Part shown: positions 41,516 through 49,750 of the stretch, in pieces | How the letters are laid out: each line of letters opens with the position of its first letter | Position numbering within the stretch: position 1 is the first letter of the stretch | Origin: Rhabdothermincola salaria | GTDB taxonomy: Bacteria; Actinomycetota; Acidimicrobiia; Acidimicrobiales; Acidimicrobilacustridaceae | Reading direction: 5' to 3' | DNA: 64,000 nucleotides | Assembly (NCBI RefSeq): GCF_021246445.1 | Contig: NZ_JAJQXW010000001.1 | Span: 1,692,168-1,756,167 of the forward strand | Translations under genes and position numbers: made by a program | The notes under the pieces: generated by a model | The model's database searches: none | Seen by the model: the letters and a program-made list of their open reading frames with translations, nothing else | Told to the model about the DNA's origin: nothing

Positions 41516-42670
41516 CTATCGGTCGGCCGTGAGGATCATGGCCGATCCGTCCATCAGCGCCCCCGAGGTCACGACCGCCACCTCGTGGCGGGCGACCTGG
41601 CGCTCCCCCCCTCGCCCCTGCACCTGCAGCGCAGCCTCGGCGACGGTGTTCATGCCGTGCAGGTAGCCCTCGGAGAGCAACCCGCCGTGGGTGTTCACGG
41701 GGAACACCCCGCCGGGACCGGTGGCCCCGGAGCGGAACAGCTCCCCCGACTGGCCCCGCTCGGCCAGGCCCAGGCCCTCGATGCCCATCAGCACGGTGGT
41801 GGTGAAGCAGTCGTAGATCTCGGCGAACTGCACGTCGGCGGCGCTCACCCCGGCCCGCCCGTACAGGTCGTCGGCCAGGTACGACGTGTAGTTGCGGGTG
41901 TAGTCGTCCCACAGCAGGTGGTCACCGATGTCGAGCCCCGGTCGGGGGCCACCCCGGTAGGTGCCCGACGCCACCACCGCCGGTGGGTGGGCCAGGTCGC
42001 GCGCCACGTCGAGAGCGGACACCACCACCGCACAGGCGCCGTCGACCTCGACGGTGCAGTCCGGGCCGCGGTAGGGCTCGGCCACGAAGGGCGCCGCCAG
42101 GTACTCGTCGACCGTCAACGGGTGGCGCCGGTAGGCGCGGTCGTTGCGCTCGGCCCACTGGCGCTGTGACACCGCCACCGCCGCGGTGTCGAGCTCGCCC
42201 TGGCCGGTCTCGTGCAGGAAGCGCTGGCCGAACATGCCCACGTACATGAGGTAGGCGTCGTAGCCGATCGGGTAGCGGTGCTGGGCCCCCATCCCGTGGA
42301 ACTGCATGGTGCCCACCCGGTTGCCGGAGCGGCCGTTGAGGGCCCGGAACACCACGACGTGGTCGGCCTGGCCGGTGGCGATGGCGGCCGCGGCCTGGGT
42401 GACGAGGTGGCAGGGGGCCTGCCCGCCGAGGTCGATGTCGAGCGAGAACCGCAGCTGGGGCAGGGCGAGCGTGGTGGCCACCGCCTGGGTGGGCACCGAG
42501 TCGTGCATCACCGCGAAGCTGGCCACGCCGTCGACCTGGGTCGGCGCCAGGCCGGCGTCGTCGATGGCCCCCCGGCACGCCTCGGTGGCCAGGTCGAGCA
42601 CCGACCGCCCGGATCGCTTCTCGAGCGGCGTGTACCCCACGCCGGTGATCGCTGCCTGCCTCAGAGCCAC
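41516..42670 (-). CDS. Thiolase-like lipid-transfer protein (Ltp2-like)
   Basis: 384 residues of thiolase fold without the catalytic cysteine pattern. Marks shared with mycobacterial Ltp2 are the start MALRQAAITGVGYTPLEKRSGRS, GGQAPCHLVTQAAAAIATGQAD, VVFRALNGRSGNRVG, AEIYDCFTTTVLMGIEGLG, and VNTHGGLLSEGYLHGMN (all quoted in part). Ltp2 with its DUF35 partner cleaves a steroid side-chain beta-hydroxy-CoA by retro-aldol reaction. The adjacent partner gene is missing here; the DUF35 gene at 34.8 kb may supply it. GTG with GGGAGGGG ribosome site. Confidence 0.85.
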   Translation of the reverse strand: MALRQAAITGVGYTPLEKRSGRSVLDLATEACRGAIDDAGLAPTQVDGVASFAVMHDSVPTQAVATTLALPQLRFSLDIDLGGQAPCHLVTQAAAAIATGQADHVVVFRALNGRSGNRVGTMQFHGMGAQHRYPIGYDAYLMYVGMFGQRFLHETGQGELDTAAVAVSQRQWAERNDRAYRRHPLTVDEYLAAPFVAEPYRGPDCTVEVDGACAVVVSALDVARDLAHPPAVVASGTYRGGPRPGLDIGDHLLWDDYTRNYTSYLADDLYGRAGVSAADVQFAEIYDCFTTTVLMGIEGLGLAERGQSGELFRSGATGPGGVFPVNTHGGLLSEGYLHGMNTVAEAALQVQGRGGERQVARHEVAVVTSGALMDGSAMILTADR

Positions 42671-42691
42671 ACGCCCCTCCCTTTCCTCGCA

Positions 42692-42697
42692 ATCATA
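42692..42697 (-). promoter_or_regulatory. -10 box of the Ltp2-SnoaL-SDR operon
   Basis: TATGAT on the minus strand in an AT-rich island, 21 bp before the Ltp2-like GTG. A strong ribosome site lies between, so the leader is about 15 nt. Confidence 0.5.
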
Positions 42698-42788
42698 GAG
42701 AGAACAGCGGGGGCCCTGCTCGTTCTCGCTCCCCCATCACCCCGGGACCACCCGCTCCACCCCCGAGACCCCCAGGGACGGAGACCGC

Positions 42789-42836
42789 TTCTTGCATGGT
42801 TTCGGCGTGCTCCAGCACGCCGAAACCATGCAAGAA
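42789..42836. terminator. Long perfect inverted repeat between GntR and Ltp2-like genes
   Basis: Arms of 23 bp match perfectly around a 2-nt CC centre: left 42789-42811 (starts TTCTTGCATGG), right 42814-42836. It lies 46 bp after the GntR stop on the minus strand. With no U tract it could be a terminator or an RNA-processing hairpin, and as DNA it could extrude a cruciform. Confidence 0.65.
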
Positions 42837-42882
42837 CCCTCGGGGTGGGGGTGCAGTAGGGGGCAGCGTGAGGGCGACGGGG

Positions 42883-43659
42883 TCAGCGGCCGTCGAGGAA
42901 CTCGGCGCGAACGGTGCGTTGGGTCTCCACGGCTCGTTCCCAACCGGGGTCGGGCTCGGAGAAGTGGGAGCGGGCCAGCTGCTCGGCGCCCCGCACGTCG
43001 CCCTTCTCGATCTTGACGTAGAGCCGCTCGTGCTCCTTGGCGCTGTGGCGGCGCGCCGCCAGGTCCGAGTAGGCCCCGTGCTCCTCGCGCTGTCGGGCCA
43101 GGGCGTCGACGTGACCGGTCCACAACGACTCGAGGGCACCGACCACCAGCGACATGGCCTCGTTGCCGCACAGGTCGGCGATCTGGATGTGGAACGTGCG
43201 GGCCAGCCCGGCGTAGGCCGTCGGGTCGTCGATCGCCGCCTCGGCCGCGTCGAGGGTGGCCCGCAGGGCGGGCAGCACGGTGGTGGCCCGATCCGGTCGA
43301 GCCGCACAGGCGGCCGCACAGGCCGGCTCGAAGGCGATCACCGCGGAGAGCACGTCGCTGAGGGGGACCTGACGCGACTCGAGGACCATCCCCATCATGA
43401 ACACGACCTTGCCCCGCTGAGGGGCGTGGACCACGGCACCGCCCACGTTGCCGCGCTGCACCGTGATGAGCCCCTCGGTCTCGAGGATGCGCAGCGCTTC
43501 GCGGATGGGCGGGAGGCTGACCCCGAACTCCTCGAGCAACTCGTCCTGCTTGGGCAGGAGCGACCCGTCGGCCAGCTCCCCCGAGAGGATCCGCGACCGC
43601 AGGGTGCTGGCCACCATCTCGGCCAGGCGAGGTTGACGCAGTTGGTGGCGAGCGCTCAC
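42883..43659 (-). CDS. GntR-family regulator with FCD ligand domain
   Basis: 258 residues: winged helix at about 12-78 (RLAEMVASTLRSRILSGELA, LLEEFGVSLPPIREALRILE, TVQRGNVGGAVV), then an all-helical FCD domain with metal-binding His/Asp positions such as TFHIQIADLCGN and SAKEHERLYVKI. FadR/VanR-like members respond to organic acids or acyl-CoA. GTG 43657-43659 is chosen because GAGGGAAC precedes it; a GTG at 43689 would add 10 residues. It is divergent from the DapA-like gene and is the natural candidate regulator of the surrounding cluster. Confidence 0.9.
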   Translation of the reverse strand: MSARHQLRQPRLAEMVASTLRSRILSGELADGSLLPKQDELLEEFGVSLPPIREALRILETEGLITVQRGNVGGAVVHAPQRGKVVFMMGMVLESRQVPLSDVLSAVIAFEPACAAACAARPDRATTVLPALRATLDAAEAAIDDPTAYAGLARTFHIQIADLCGNEAMSLVVGALESLWTGHVDALARQREEHGAYSDLAARRHSAKEHERLYVKIEKGDVRGAEQLARSHFSEPDPGWERAVETQRTVRAEFLDGR

Positions 43660-43788
43660 CGGACCGTTCCCTCGTGCCACGTCACACACCTTCTCTCATC
43701 GTCCGCCTGCCCGAGCAAGGTACTGCTCGGTGCCGGGGCACCCGATCCGCTGGTGCGCTGATCGGCCGCCGGGCCCCGCTCTTCCATC

Positions 43789-43794
43789 TAAGAT
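43789..43794 (+). promoter_or_regulatory. -10 box of the leaderless DapA-like gene
   Basis: TAAGAT ends 7 nt before ATG 43802. The same hexamer is the plus-strand -10 of the acyl-CoA dehydrogenase gene. Confidence 0.5.
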
Positions 43795-43801
43795 TGCCAT
43801 G

Positions 43802-44710
43802 ATGGAACCCTCGGTGTTCGTCATCAGCATCACGCCCTTCGACGCCGAGGGCCGCCTCGACGAGACGGCCCTGCGGGCCCACCTCGACCGCATGGCCGAT
43901 GCCGGCGTCGGTGTCTACCTGGGCGGGGGCGGCAGCGGCGAGGGCTTCACCCTGACCCCGGAGGAGGCCCGCCGCGTCCTCGAGATCGGCGTGGACCAGA
44001 TCGGGGGACGGGTGCCGGTGCGGGCGATGGGCATCGAGCCCCGCACCGCGGAGCAGATGATCGACTACCTCGACGTCGCCGCCGGGGCCGGGGTGGACGC
44101 CGCCCAGATCTACTCGCTCGATCCCGGCCATGGCCACCGCCCGAGTCCCGAGGAGGTCGAGACCTACCTGCGCACCGTGCTCGAGGCCACCACGCTCCCC
44201 TGCGTGGTGTCGAGCCACCAGTCCGTGGGCTACAAGGTGCGCCCCCGGCTCCTGGGCGAGCTGGCCGACGAGCACGAGCACCTCGTCGGCGTGAACTGCA
44301 GCCACGGCGACGTCGGCGCCCTGGTGGCCCTGTGCGACACGGTCGGTGGCCGGCTCAGCATCCATGTCGGTGGGCCCATGCAGGGACTCACCGCGCTGTC
44401 GCTCGGCGCCCAGGGCTACCTGAGCTCCGAGGCCAACCTGGCGCCACGGCTGTGCGCCACGGTCATCGACGCCCACCGGCGCGGCGACCTGGCCGCCGCC
44501 TTCGATGCCTTCGGCCAGGTGGTTCGCCTGTCGGGGCTGCTGTACGGCCACGGCGGCATCCGGGCCACCAAGGCGGTGCTCGATCGGTTGGGCCTCCCGG
44601 GCGGCACGGTGCGCCTGCCCCAGCTCACCGTGTCCGACGAGGTGGTCGACGCCATCGTCGAGCACCTCGACGCGGCCGGCATCCCGGCGATCGAGGGCTG
44701 GGTGGGCTGA
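43802..44710 (+). CDS. DapA/NAL-superfamily TIM barrel without the Schiff-base lysine
   Basis: 302 residues aligned along their length with dihydrodipicolinate synthase/N-acetylneuraminate lyase: VFVISITPFDAEGRLDE, GVYLGGGGSGEGFTLTPEEA (family GTTGE loop altered to GSGEG), and VGVNCSHGD where the family has GIKxSxGD. The residue at the catalytic lysine position is N165, and no Tyr occupies the usual proton-relay site (SSHQ, 137-140). The rest of the fold is intact, so this is a divergent or non-aldolase member rather than a decayed gene. ATG 43802 is preferred over 43799 from the -10 spacing. Confidence 0.8.
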   Translation: MEPSVFVISITPFDAEGRLDETALRAHLDRMADAGVGVYLGGGGSGEGFTLTPEEARRVLEIGVDQIGGRVPVRAMGIEPRTAEQMIDYLDVAAGAGVDAAQIYSLDPGHGHRPSPEEVETYLRTVLEATTLPCVVSSHQSVGYKVRPRLLGELADEHEHLVGVNCSHGDVGALVALCDTVGGRLSIHVGGPMQGLTALSLGAQGYLSSEANLAPRLCATVIDAHRRGDLAAAFDAFGQVVRLSGLLYGHGGIRATKAVLDRLGLPGGTVRLPQLTVSDEVVDAIVEHLDAAGIPAIEGWVG

Positions 44711-44738
44711 CCTGCCGCCGAGGTCCACGCTCAGGGCC

Positions 44739-45119
44739 TCACGGGTCGGCCAGAGCCGTGCGGGCCAGGGCCTCCACCACCCGGGCGTACTGCTGGCCAC
44801 CGGTGATGTCGGTGTCGGGCAGGTCGCCGCTCACCACGCGACGGGGGAAGCTCACCTTGATGGCGCTGATGGCCTCGACCGGATGCACCTCGACGACCGA
44901 CGGGTCCTGGTCGTAGGCCGCCGCCCAGAAGGCGACGTCGAGCAGGCCGGCGTCGACCGCTCGGGCGTAGGCCTCGGCGTCGTGGCAGAACAGGTCGGTC
45001 GTCAACATGAACGGGCCGGCGTCCTTGCTGCGGATGAGGCGGAAGTGGCGCGTCAGGTTGGGGGCGCGCGCCACGATGTCGTCCCACCCGAGCTCGGCCC
45101 GGTGCGGCGCGCCGCTCAC
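44739..45119 (-). CDS. DUF4387-family protein
   Basis: 126 residues: DIVARAPNLTRHFRLIRSKDAGPF, LTTDLFCHDAEAYAR, VAFWAAAYDQDPSVVEVHPVEAISAIKVSFPR (in part) and a C-terminal segment ending TDITGGQQYARVVEAL. DUF4387 proteins are found next to, or fused with, AtuA/DUF1446 proteins; a subunit role is presumed, no activity is established. GTG 45117-45119 overlaps the AtuA stop by 4 nt. It is the last gene of the ABC transporter operon. Confidence 0.82.
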   Translation of the reverse strand: MSGAPHRAELGWDDIVARAPNLTRHFRLIRSKDAGPFMLTTDLFCHDAEAYARAVDAGLLDVAFWAAAYDQDPSVVEVHPVEAISAIKVSFPRRVVSGDLPDTDITGGQQYARVVEALARTALADP

Positions 45120-46483
45120 GCCGCCCCCACCCGGTGCGTCTCGAGTCGGAACAACCCGGTGATCTCGTCGTCGCCGAGCACGGCCGCGTGGTTGAGGGTG
45201 AAGCGGTACACGGGCCCACGGTCGACGACCGGCGCGCTGTAGGGGTGGGCGAAGGAGGTGACGGAGCCGCCGCTCCAGCCCTGGATGGGCCAGTGCAGGG
45301 CCACGTGGTACGCCGCTCGGGCCATGGCCGAGGCTGCGTCCTGCGTCTGGCCCACGACATCGACCACCAGCACCGCCTCGCGCGGCACCGCGCCGTGCTG
45401 GGCGGTGGTGGCCCCGGCACCGTAGGTGCGCACCGCCACCTCGAACGAACCCGCCCCCACCTCGCCGAGGCGGACCCGGAGACGGTCCTCGACCGACGCG
45501 CACCAGGCGTCGAGCTGGCCGAGCAGCAGCGGATCGCTGATGGAGCCCCAGAACGACGACAAGAAGCCGAGCGGTGCCGATCCCTCGAGCTTCACCGTGT
45601 ACTGCTCGCTCGGCGTCCAGCGACCGCCCGTGACCCTCACCCGACGATCGTCGAGCGCCTCGTAGCGAGCCTCGCGGCTGTCGAGCACACCGGACGGCAT
45701 CACCAGGCGGTAGGGGTCCGAGACCTCGTAGAGGGTGTGGGCGGCCACACTGGCGGGCGTGCACACGAGGTCGGGGTCGGGAGCTTCGAGCACGAAGCCG
45801 TCGGCGTCAAGGGTGCACAGCAGCGAGTCCTGGCCGCGACGGTTGAGGGCGGCGGCGGCTCCGCACTCCATGATCTTGGCTGCGTTCCACACCAGCGCGG
45901 GGTCGTGGCCGGCGGCCAACGGGATGGCGGCGTAGAGGGCGGCGTCGGCGACCCGACCCATGAGCACGACGTCGGCCCCCGTGTCGAGGGCCCACTGCAC
46001 CTGTTCGGCGCCCGCCATGGCGACGATGTGGCCGTCGGCGGAGAAGGTGCCACGATCGATGGCCGGCGCGCCGGGGAGCTCGACCAGACGCCCGCCGTCG
46101 TACTTGGCGGCCAGCACCTCGCGATCGGGCTCACAGAAAACGCACGCCACCGTGGGCGACCAGCCCAGCTCGGCGGCCAGCCGGTCGACCATCTCGAGGT
46201 AGCCGGCCACGGCCCGGTCGCCGCCCCCGCCGCCGCAGGATCCCACGATCAGTGGCACCCCGGCCCGACGGGCGCCGGCCAGGCCGAGGCGGAGGTCGCG
46301 CTCGTAGGCCGAGTCGGCCCAGATCCAGGCGTCGCTGCCGAGGTAGTAGGGACCACCGTCGGTGGAACCCGAGTCGCAGGCGATGAAGGCGAGGCCGGCG
46401 TCGACCCCGCGCTCGAGCGAACGCTCCTCGAACCCGCAGCCGAGGCTGCCCGACAGGGCGAGGTAGCGCAGCGGGTCCGTCAC
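45116..46483 (-). CDS. AtuA-like protein (acyclic terpene utilization, DUF1446)
   Basis: 455 residues of the DUF1446 family: SGSLGCGFEERSLERGVDAG, CDSGSTDGGPYYLGS, VGSCGGGGGDRAVAGYLEMV, VLMGRVADAALYAAIPLAAGH (in part) and GSISDPLLLGQLD. AtuA is required for citronellol/geraniol growth in Pseudomonas, although its reaction is not defined. GTG 46481-46483 overlaps the stop of the transporter ATPase by 4 nt, so uptake and this step are produced together. The Cys- and Gly-rich N-terminal half probably forms a nucleotide or CoA pocket; that is inference. Confidence 0.85.
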   Translation of the reverse strand: MTDPLRYLALSGSLGCGFEERSLERGVDAGLAFIACDSGSTDGGPYYLGSDAWIWADSAYERDLRLGLAGARRAGVPLIVGSCGGGGGDRAVAGYLEMVDRLAAELGWSPTVACVFCEPDREVLAAKYDGGRLVELPGAPAIDRGTFSADGHIVAMAGAEQVQWALDTGADVVLMGRVADAALYAAIPLAAGHDPALVWNAAKIMECGAAAALNRRGQDSLLCTLDADGFVLEAPDPDLVCTPASVAAHTLYEVSDPYRLVMPSGVLDSREARYEALDDRRVRVTGGRWTPSEQYTVKLEGSAPLGFLSSFWGSISDPLLLGQLDAWCASVEDRLRVRLGEVGAGSFEVAVRTYGAGATTAQHGAVPREAVLVVDVVGQTQDAASAMARAAYHVALHWPIQGWSGGSVTSFAHPYSAPVVDRGPVYRFTLNHAAVLGDDEITGLFRLETHRVGAA

Positions 46484-47523
46484 GAACCCCCACCGGGCGC
46501 GTCGGCGGCCGGGGCGGCGACGGCGACCTCGACGAGCGGCTCGTCGTGGGGGTGGTGGCAGGCCACGAAGTGGTCCGGTCCGACCTCGGTCAGGACGGGT
46601 TCTTCGTTGGCACAGCGTTCGTCGGCTCGGGGGCAGCGGGTGCGGAACCGGCAGCCGCTGGGCGGGTCGATGGGCGACGGCAGCTCGCCGGTCACGGCGA
46701 TGTCGGCCTCCGGCGCGTCGGGGTCGGGCTCGGGGATCGACGCCAACAGCACCCGCGTGTAGGGGTGGGCCGGGTGCTCGTACAGTGCCGCCGACGGCGC
46801 CACCTCGCAGGCCTTGCCCAGGTACATGACCATCACGCGGTCGGAGATGTTCTTCACCACCGCCAGGTCGTGGGCGATGAAGACGAGGCTCAGGTCGTAC
46901 TCGGCCTTCATCTCCTCGAGCAGGTTGAGGATCTGGGCCTGCACCGACACGTCGAGGGCGGACACGGGCTCGTCGCAGATCACCACCTGGGGGTCGAGCA
47001 CCAGGGTGCGGGCGATGCACACCCGCTGGCACTGGCCACCGGACAGCTCGTGGGCCCGGCGGTCCCAGACCTGGTCGGGATCGAGCCCGACGGAGGTGAG
47101 GGCCTTGCGGACCCGCTCGGTCTCGTCGGGGGTCTTGCGCCCCTCCCAGACCCGGATGGGCTCGGCCACGATGTCGTGGATCTTGCGGCGCGGGTTCAAC
47201 GAGGAGATGGGGTCCTGGAAGATCATCTGCATGCGCGAGCGGACCCGGCGCAGCTTCTCCTCACCCAGGTCGGTGAGCTCGACCAGCCCGAGGCTGACCG
47301 AGCCGGAGGTCGGCGACGGCAGCTGCATCACGGCCCGCCCGGCGGAGGACTTGCCGCAGCCGGACTCGCCGACGAGACCGAGGGTCTCGCGGGCGGCGAG
47401 GTCGAAGCTGATGCCGGAGACCGCGTGCACGATGCCGGCGTTGGTCTGGTACTCGACGACGAGGTCCTGCACCGAGAGGATGGCGTCGTCGGGTCGGAGG
47501 TGGGCGTTGCCGGTGCCGGCCAT
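46480..47523 (-). CDS. Peptide/nickel-type ABC transporter ATPase (DppF/OppF-like)
   Basis: 347 residues: Walker A GESGCGKSS, Q-loop QDPISSLNPR, signature LSGGQCQRVCIARTL, Walker B VVICDEPVSALD, H-loop FIAHDLAVV. The C-terminal oligopeptide-transporter motif has Cys-rich CRFRTRCPRADERC, typical of DppD/F proteins with an iron-sulfur-like site. It pairs with the DppD-like ATPase encoded just upstream (TGATG overlap). Confidence 0.95.
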   Translation of the reverse strand: MAGTGNAHLRPDDAILSVQDLVVEYQTNAGIVHAVSGISFDLAARETLGLVGESGCGKSSAGRAVMQLPSPTSGSVSLGLVELTDLGEEKLRRVRSRMQMIFQDPISSLNPRRKIHDIVAEPIRVWEGRKTPDETERVRKALTSVGLDPDQVWDRRAHELSGGQCQRVCIARTLVLDPQVVICDEPVSALDVSVQAQILNLLEEMKAEYDLSLVFIAHDLAVVKNISDRVMVMYLGKACEVAPSAALYEHPAHPYTRVLLASIPEPDPDAPEADIAVTGELPSPIDPPSGCRFRTRCPRADERCANEEPVLTEVGPDHFVACHHPHDEPLVEVAVAAPAADAPGGGS

Positions 47524-48542
47524 CAGCGTGCTCCTGTGGCGAGGGGGGCCCGGCTGTCGACGTCGACCGGGTGGTGGCAGGCCACGAAGTGGCCCGGGTC
47601 CGCGGTGGCCGGTTCGAGCGGCGGGTGCTCGACCCGGCAGATGTCGGTGGCGTAGGCGCAGCGGGGGGCGAACGGGCAGCCGACGATGGCCCGGGTCAGG
47701 TCCGGGGGCGTGCCGGGGATGGCCGCCAGCCGCGTGTGGGGCTCGTAGGTGAGCCGGGGCACGGACGCCAGGAGGGCCTCGGTGTAGGGGTGCGTGGTGT
47801 GGTGGAACAGCTCGCGCACGGCGGCGCGCTCGACGGCCCGACCGGCGTACATGACGATGATGCGGTCGGCTCGCCGGGCCACCACGCCCAGGTCGTGGGT
47901 GATGAGGATGGTGGCCATGTTGGTGTCGGCCGTGACCTGCTCGAGCAGGTCGAGGATCTGGCGCTGCACGGTGACGTCGAGCGCGGTGGTGGGCTCGTCG
48001 GCGATCAGCAGCTTGGGCCGGCACGCGAGGGCCAGGGCGATGCACACCCGCTGGCGCATGCCGCCGGACAGCTCGTGGGGGTACTGGTCGAGGCGCCGGA
48101 CCGGCTCGGGGATGCCCACCTCCACCAACAGCTCGGTGGCCCGGGCCCGGGCGTCCTTCTTGGACAGGCCCAGCGTCTTGCGCAGGCCCTGGTCGAAGTG
48201 GGCGCCGATCTTCTTGACCGGGTTCAGCGAGGTCATGGGGTCCTGGAAGATCATGGCGATCTCGGCGCCCCACAGGCTGCGGTAGGCGTTGGTGTCGGCG
48301 GCGGAGAGGTCGCGGCCGTCGAAGGTGACCTGGCCGGTGACCTTGGCCTGGGGCACGTGGTTGGTGAGCCCCATCACGGAGCGCACGAAGACCGACTTGC
48401 CCGAGCCGGACTCACCGACGATGCCGATGGTCTCGCCGGCGGCGAGGTCGAGGTCGACCCCGTCGACGGCCGGGACGGGACCCCGCGGGGTGTTGAAGGT
48501 GGTGTGCAGGTCGCGGACCTGCAGCAGCGGCGTGTCGGTCAC
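47523..48542 (-). CDS. Peptide/nickel-type ABC transporter ATPase (DppD/OppD-like)
   Basis: 339 residues: Walker A GESGSGKSV, QDPMTSLNPVKKI, signature LSGGMRQRVCIALAL, Walker B LLIADEPTTALD, switch ITHDLGVV, and C-terminal GCPFAPRCAYATDIC. With DppF it forms the heterodimeric motor. GTG 48540-48542 overlaps the stop of the permease gene by 4 nt. Confidence 0.95.
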   Translation of the reverse strand: MTDTPLLQVRDLHTTFNTPRGPVPAVDGVDLDLAAGETIGIVGESGSGKSVFVRSVMGLTNHVPQAKVTGQVTFDGRDLSAADTNAYRSLWGAEIAMIFQDPMTSLNPVKKIGAHFDQGLRKTLGLSKKDARARATELLVEVGIPEPVRRLDQYPHELSGGMRQRVCIALALACRPKLLIADEPTTALDVTVQRQILDLLEQVTADTNMATILITHDLGVVARRADRIIVMYAGRAVERAAVRELFHHTTHPYTEALLASVPRLTYEPHTRLAAIPGTPPDLTRAIVGCPFAPRCAYATDICRVEHPPLEPATADPGHFVACHHPVDVDSRAPLATGAR

Positions 48543-49750
48543 AGCTCCACCTGCTTTCCGCTGGCCAGCCTGGCTCGCATCCGCTCGCCGACCAGGTTGA
48601 ACGACAGCACCGTGAGGAACAGCGCACCCGCCGGGACCAGCACCAGGTGGGGCTCGCGCTCGAACACGCCGTTGCGGCCCTCGGCGATCATGTTGCCCCA
48701 CGTGGGGCTGGGGGGCGGGATGCCCAGGCCGAGGAAGCTCAACGAGGCCTCGGCCACGATCAGCACCGCGATCACGATGAACGCGTAGCTGAACAGGGGC
48801 ACGAAGACGTTGGGCAGCAGCTCGCCGATCATGATCCGGCGCCGTTTGGCGCCGATGGCCCGGGCGGCCAGCACGAACTCACGCTGGGCGAAGCTGAGGG
48901 TGGTGGCTCGGGCCAGACGCACGTTGATGGGGATGACCAGCAGGGCGAGGGCGAGGGCCTGGTTGCGCGACGTGCGGGGCAGCACGGCGGCGAGGGCCAG
49001 CAGCAGCACCAGCGGGGGGAAGGCCAGCAACACGTTGGTCACGACGCCGATGACGGCGTCGGAGGCGCCGCGCAGGTACCCGCTGATGAGCCCGAAGGTG
49101 CCACCGAGGGTCATGCCGATGAGAGCGGCGAGCAGGGCGACCATGAGCGACGTGCGAGCCCCGTAGATGGTGCGGGCCAGCATGTCGAGACCGAGCTTGT
49201 TGGTGCCCAACGGGTTCTCGCTGAACAGCTCGGGGCGGGCGTTGATGGGGTCGGCGAGCGTGGCCGCGCTGTTCTCGGCCTCGCCGAGGGGCAGCACCGG
49301 GGCGAACAGCGCCGCCCCCACCAGCAGGACCAACCAGAGCACCGACAACCAGAAGGCGACATCGGTGCGAGGGCCCCAGATGCCCCGCACGACACGAGCG
49401 AGGCCCACGTAGGCGAGCACCAGGCCGACCAGGACGAACGCCACCCGGGCGTTCATCACGAGCTCGTTGCGCAGCGCAGAGGCGCCGAGGACGACCAAGA
49501 CGATGCCGACGACGAAGAGCGCGGCGCCGATGAGGACGGCGAGCGCCTTGGAGCGCGGCGCCCCGTGCTCGGCTGCCTGCTCGGGCAGGAGTGGCTCGCC
49601 GAGAACGGCCTCGGCCTCCACCAGGACGTCGCCCTGGTGGGGCGAGCGCATCACCAGCTCGGCGTTGGCGTCCTCGTTGTCGCGGGACGGCCGGGAGGGA
49701 GCGGTGGCGAGGTCCGGGGTCGTACCCCGGTCGTCGTCACGCCCCCGCAC
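48539..49750 (-). CDS. Peptide/nickel-type ABC transporter permease (DppC/OppC-like)
   Basis: 403 residues. The C-terminal 280 form the DppC permease core, with ENPLGTNKLGLDMLARTIYGAR (in part) and the EAA-type loop EFVLAARAIGAKRRRIMIGELLPN (in part). The first 120 residues are unusual: an acidic cytosolic segment, then two extra membrane helices (about 70-115) before the normal first helix, longer than standard OppC. It overlaps the DppB-like gene by 14 bp. Confidence 0.93.
   Translation of the reverse strand: MRGRDDDRGTTPDLATAPSRPSRDNEDANAELVMRSPHQGDVLVEAEAVLGEPLLPEQAAEHGAPRSKALAVLIGAALFVVGIVLVVLGASALRNELVMNARVAFVLVGLVLAYVGLARVVRGIWGPRTDVAFWLSVLWLVLLVGAALFAPVLPLGEAENSAATLADPINARPELFSENPLGTNKLGLDMLARTIYGARTSLMVALLAALIGMTLGGTFGLISGYLRGASDAVIGVVTNVLLAFPPLVLLLALAAVLPRTSRNQALALALLVIPINVRLARATTLSFAQREFVLAARAIGAKRRRIMIGELLPNVFVPLFSYAFIVIAVLIVAEASLSFLGLGIPPPSPTWGNMIAEGRNGVFEREPHLVLVPAGALFLTVLSFNLVGERMRARLASGKQVEL

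Noticed and set aside
45116-47032. A 638-codon frame extending AtuA upstream, and a 597-codon one extending DppF to 48273
   Set aside because: Both upstream parts are out-of-frame shadows of the neighbouring ATPase genes. The 4-nt and 1-nt overlaps give normal starts.
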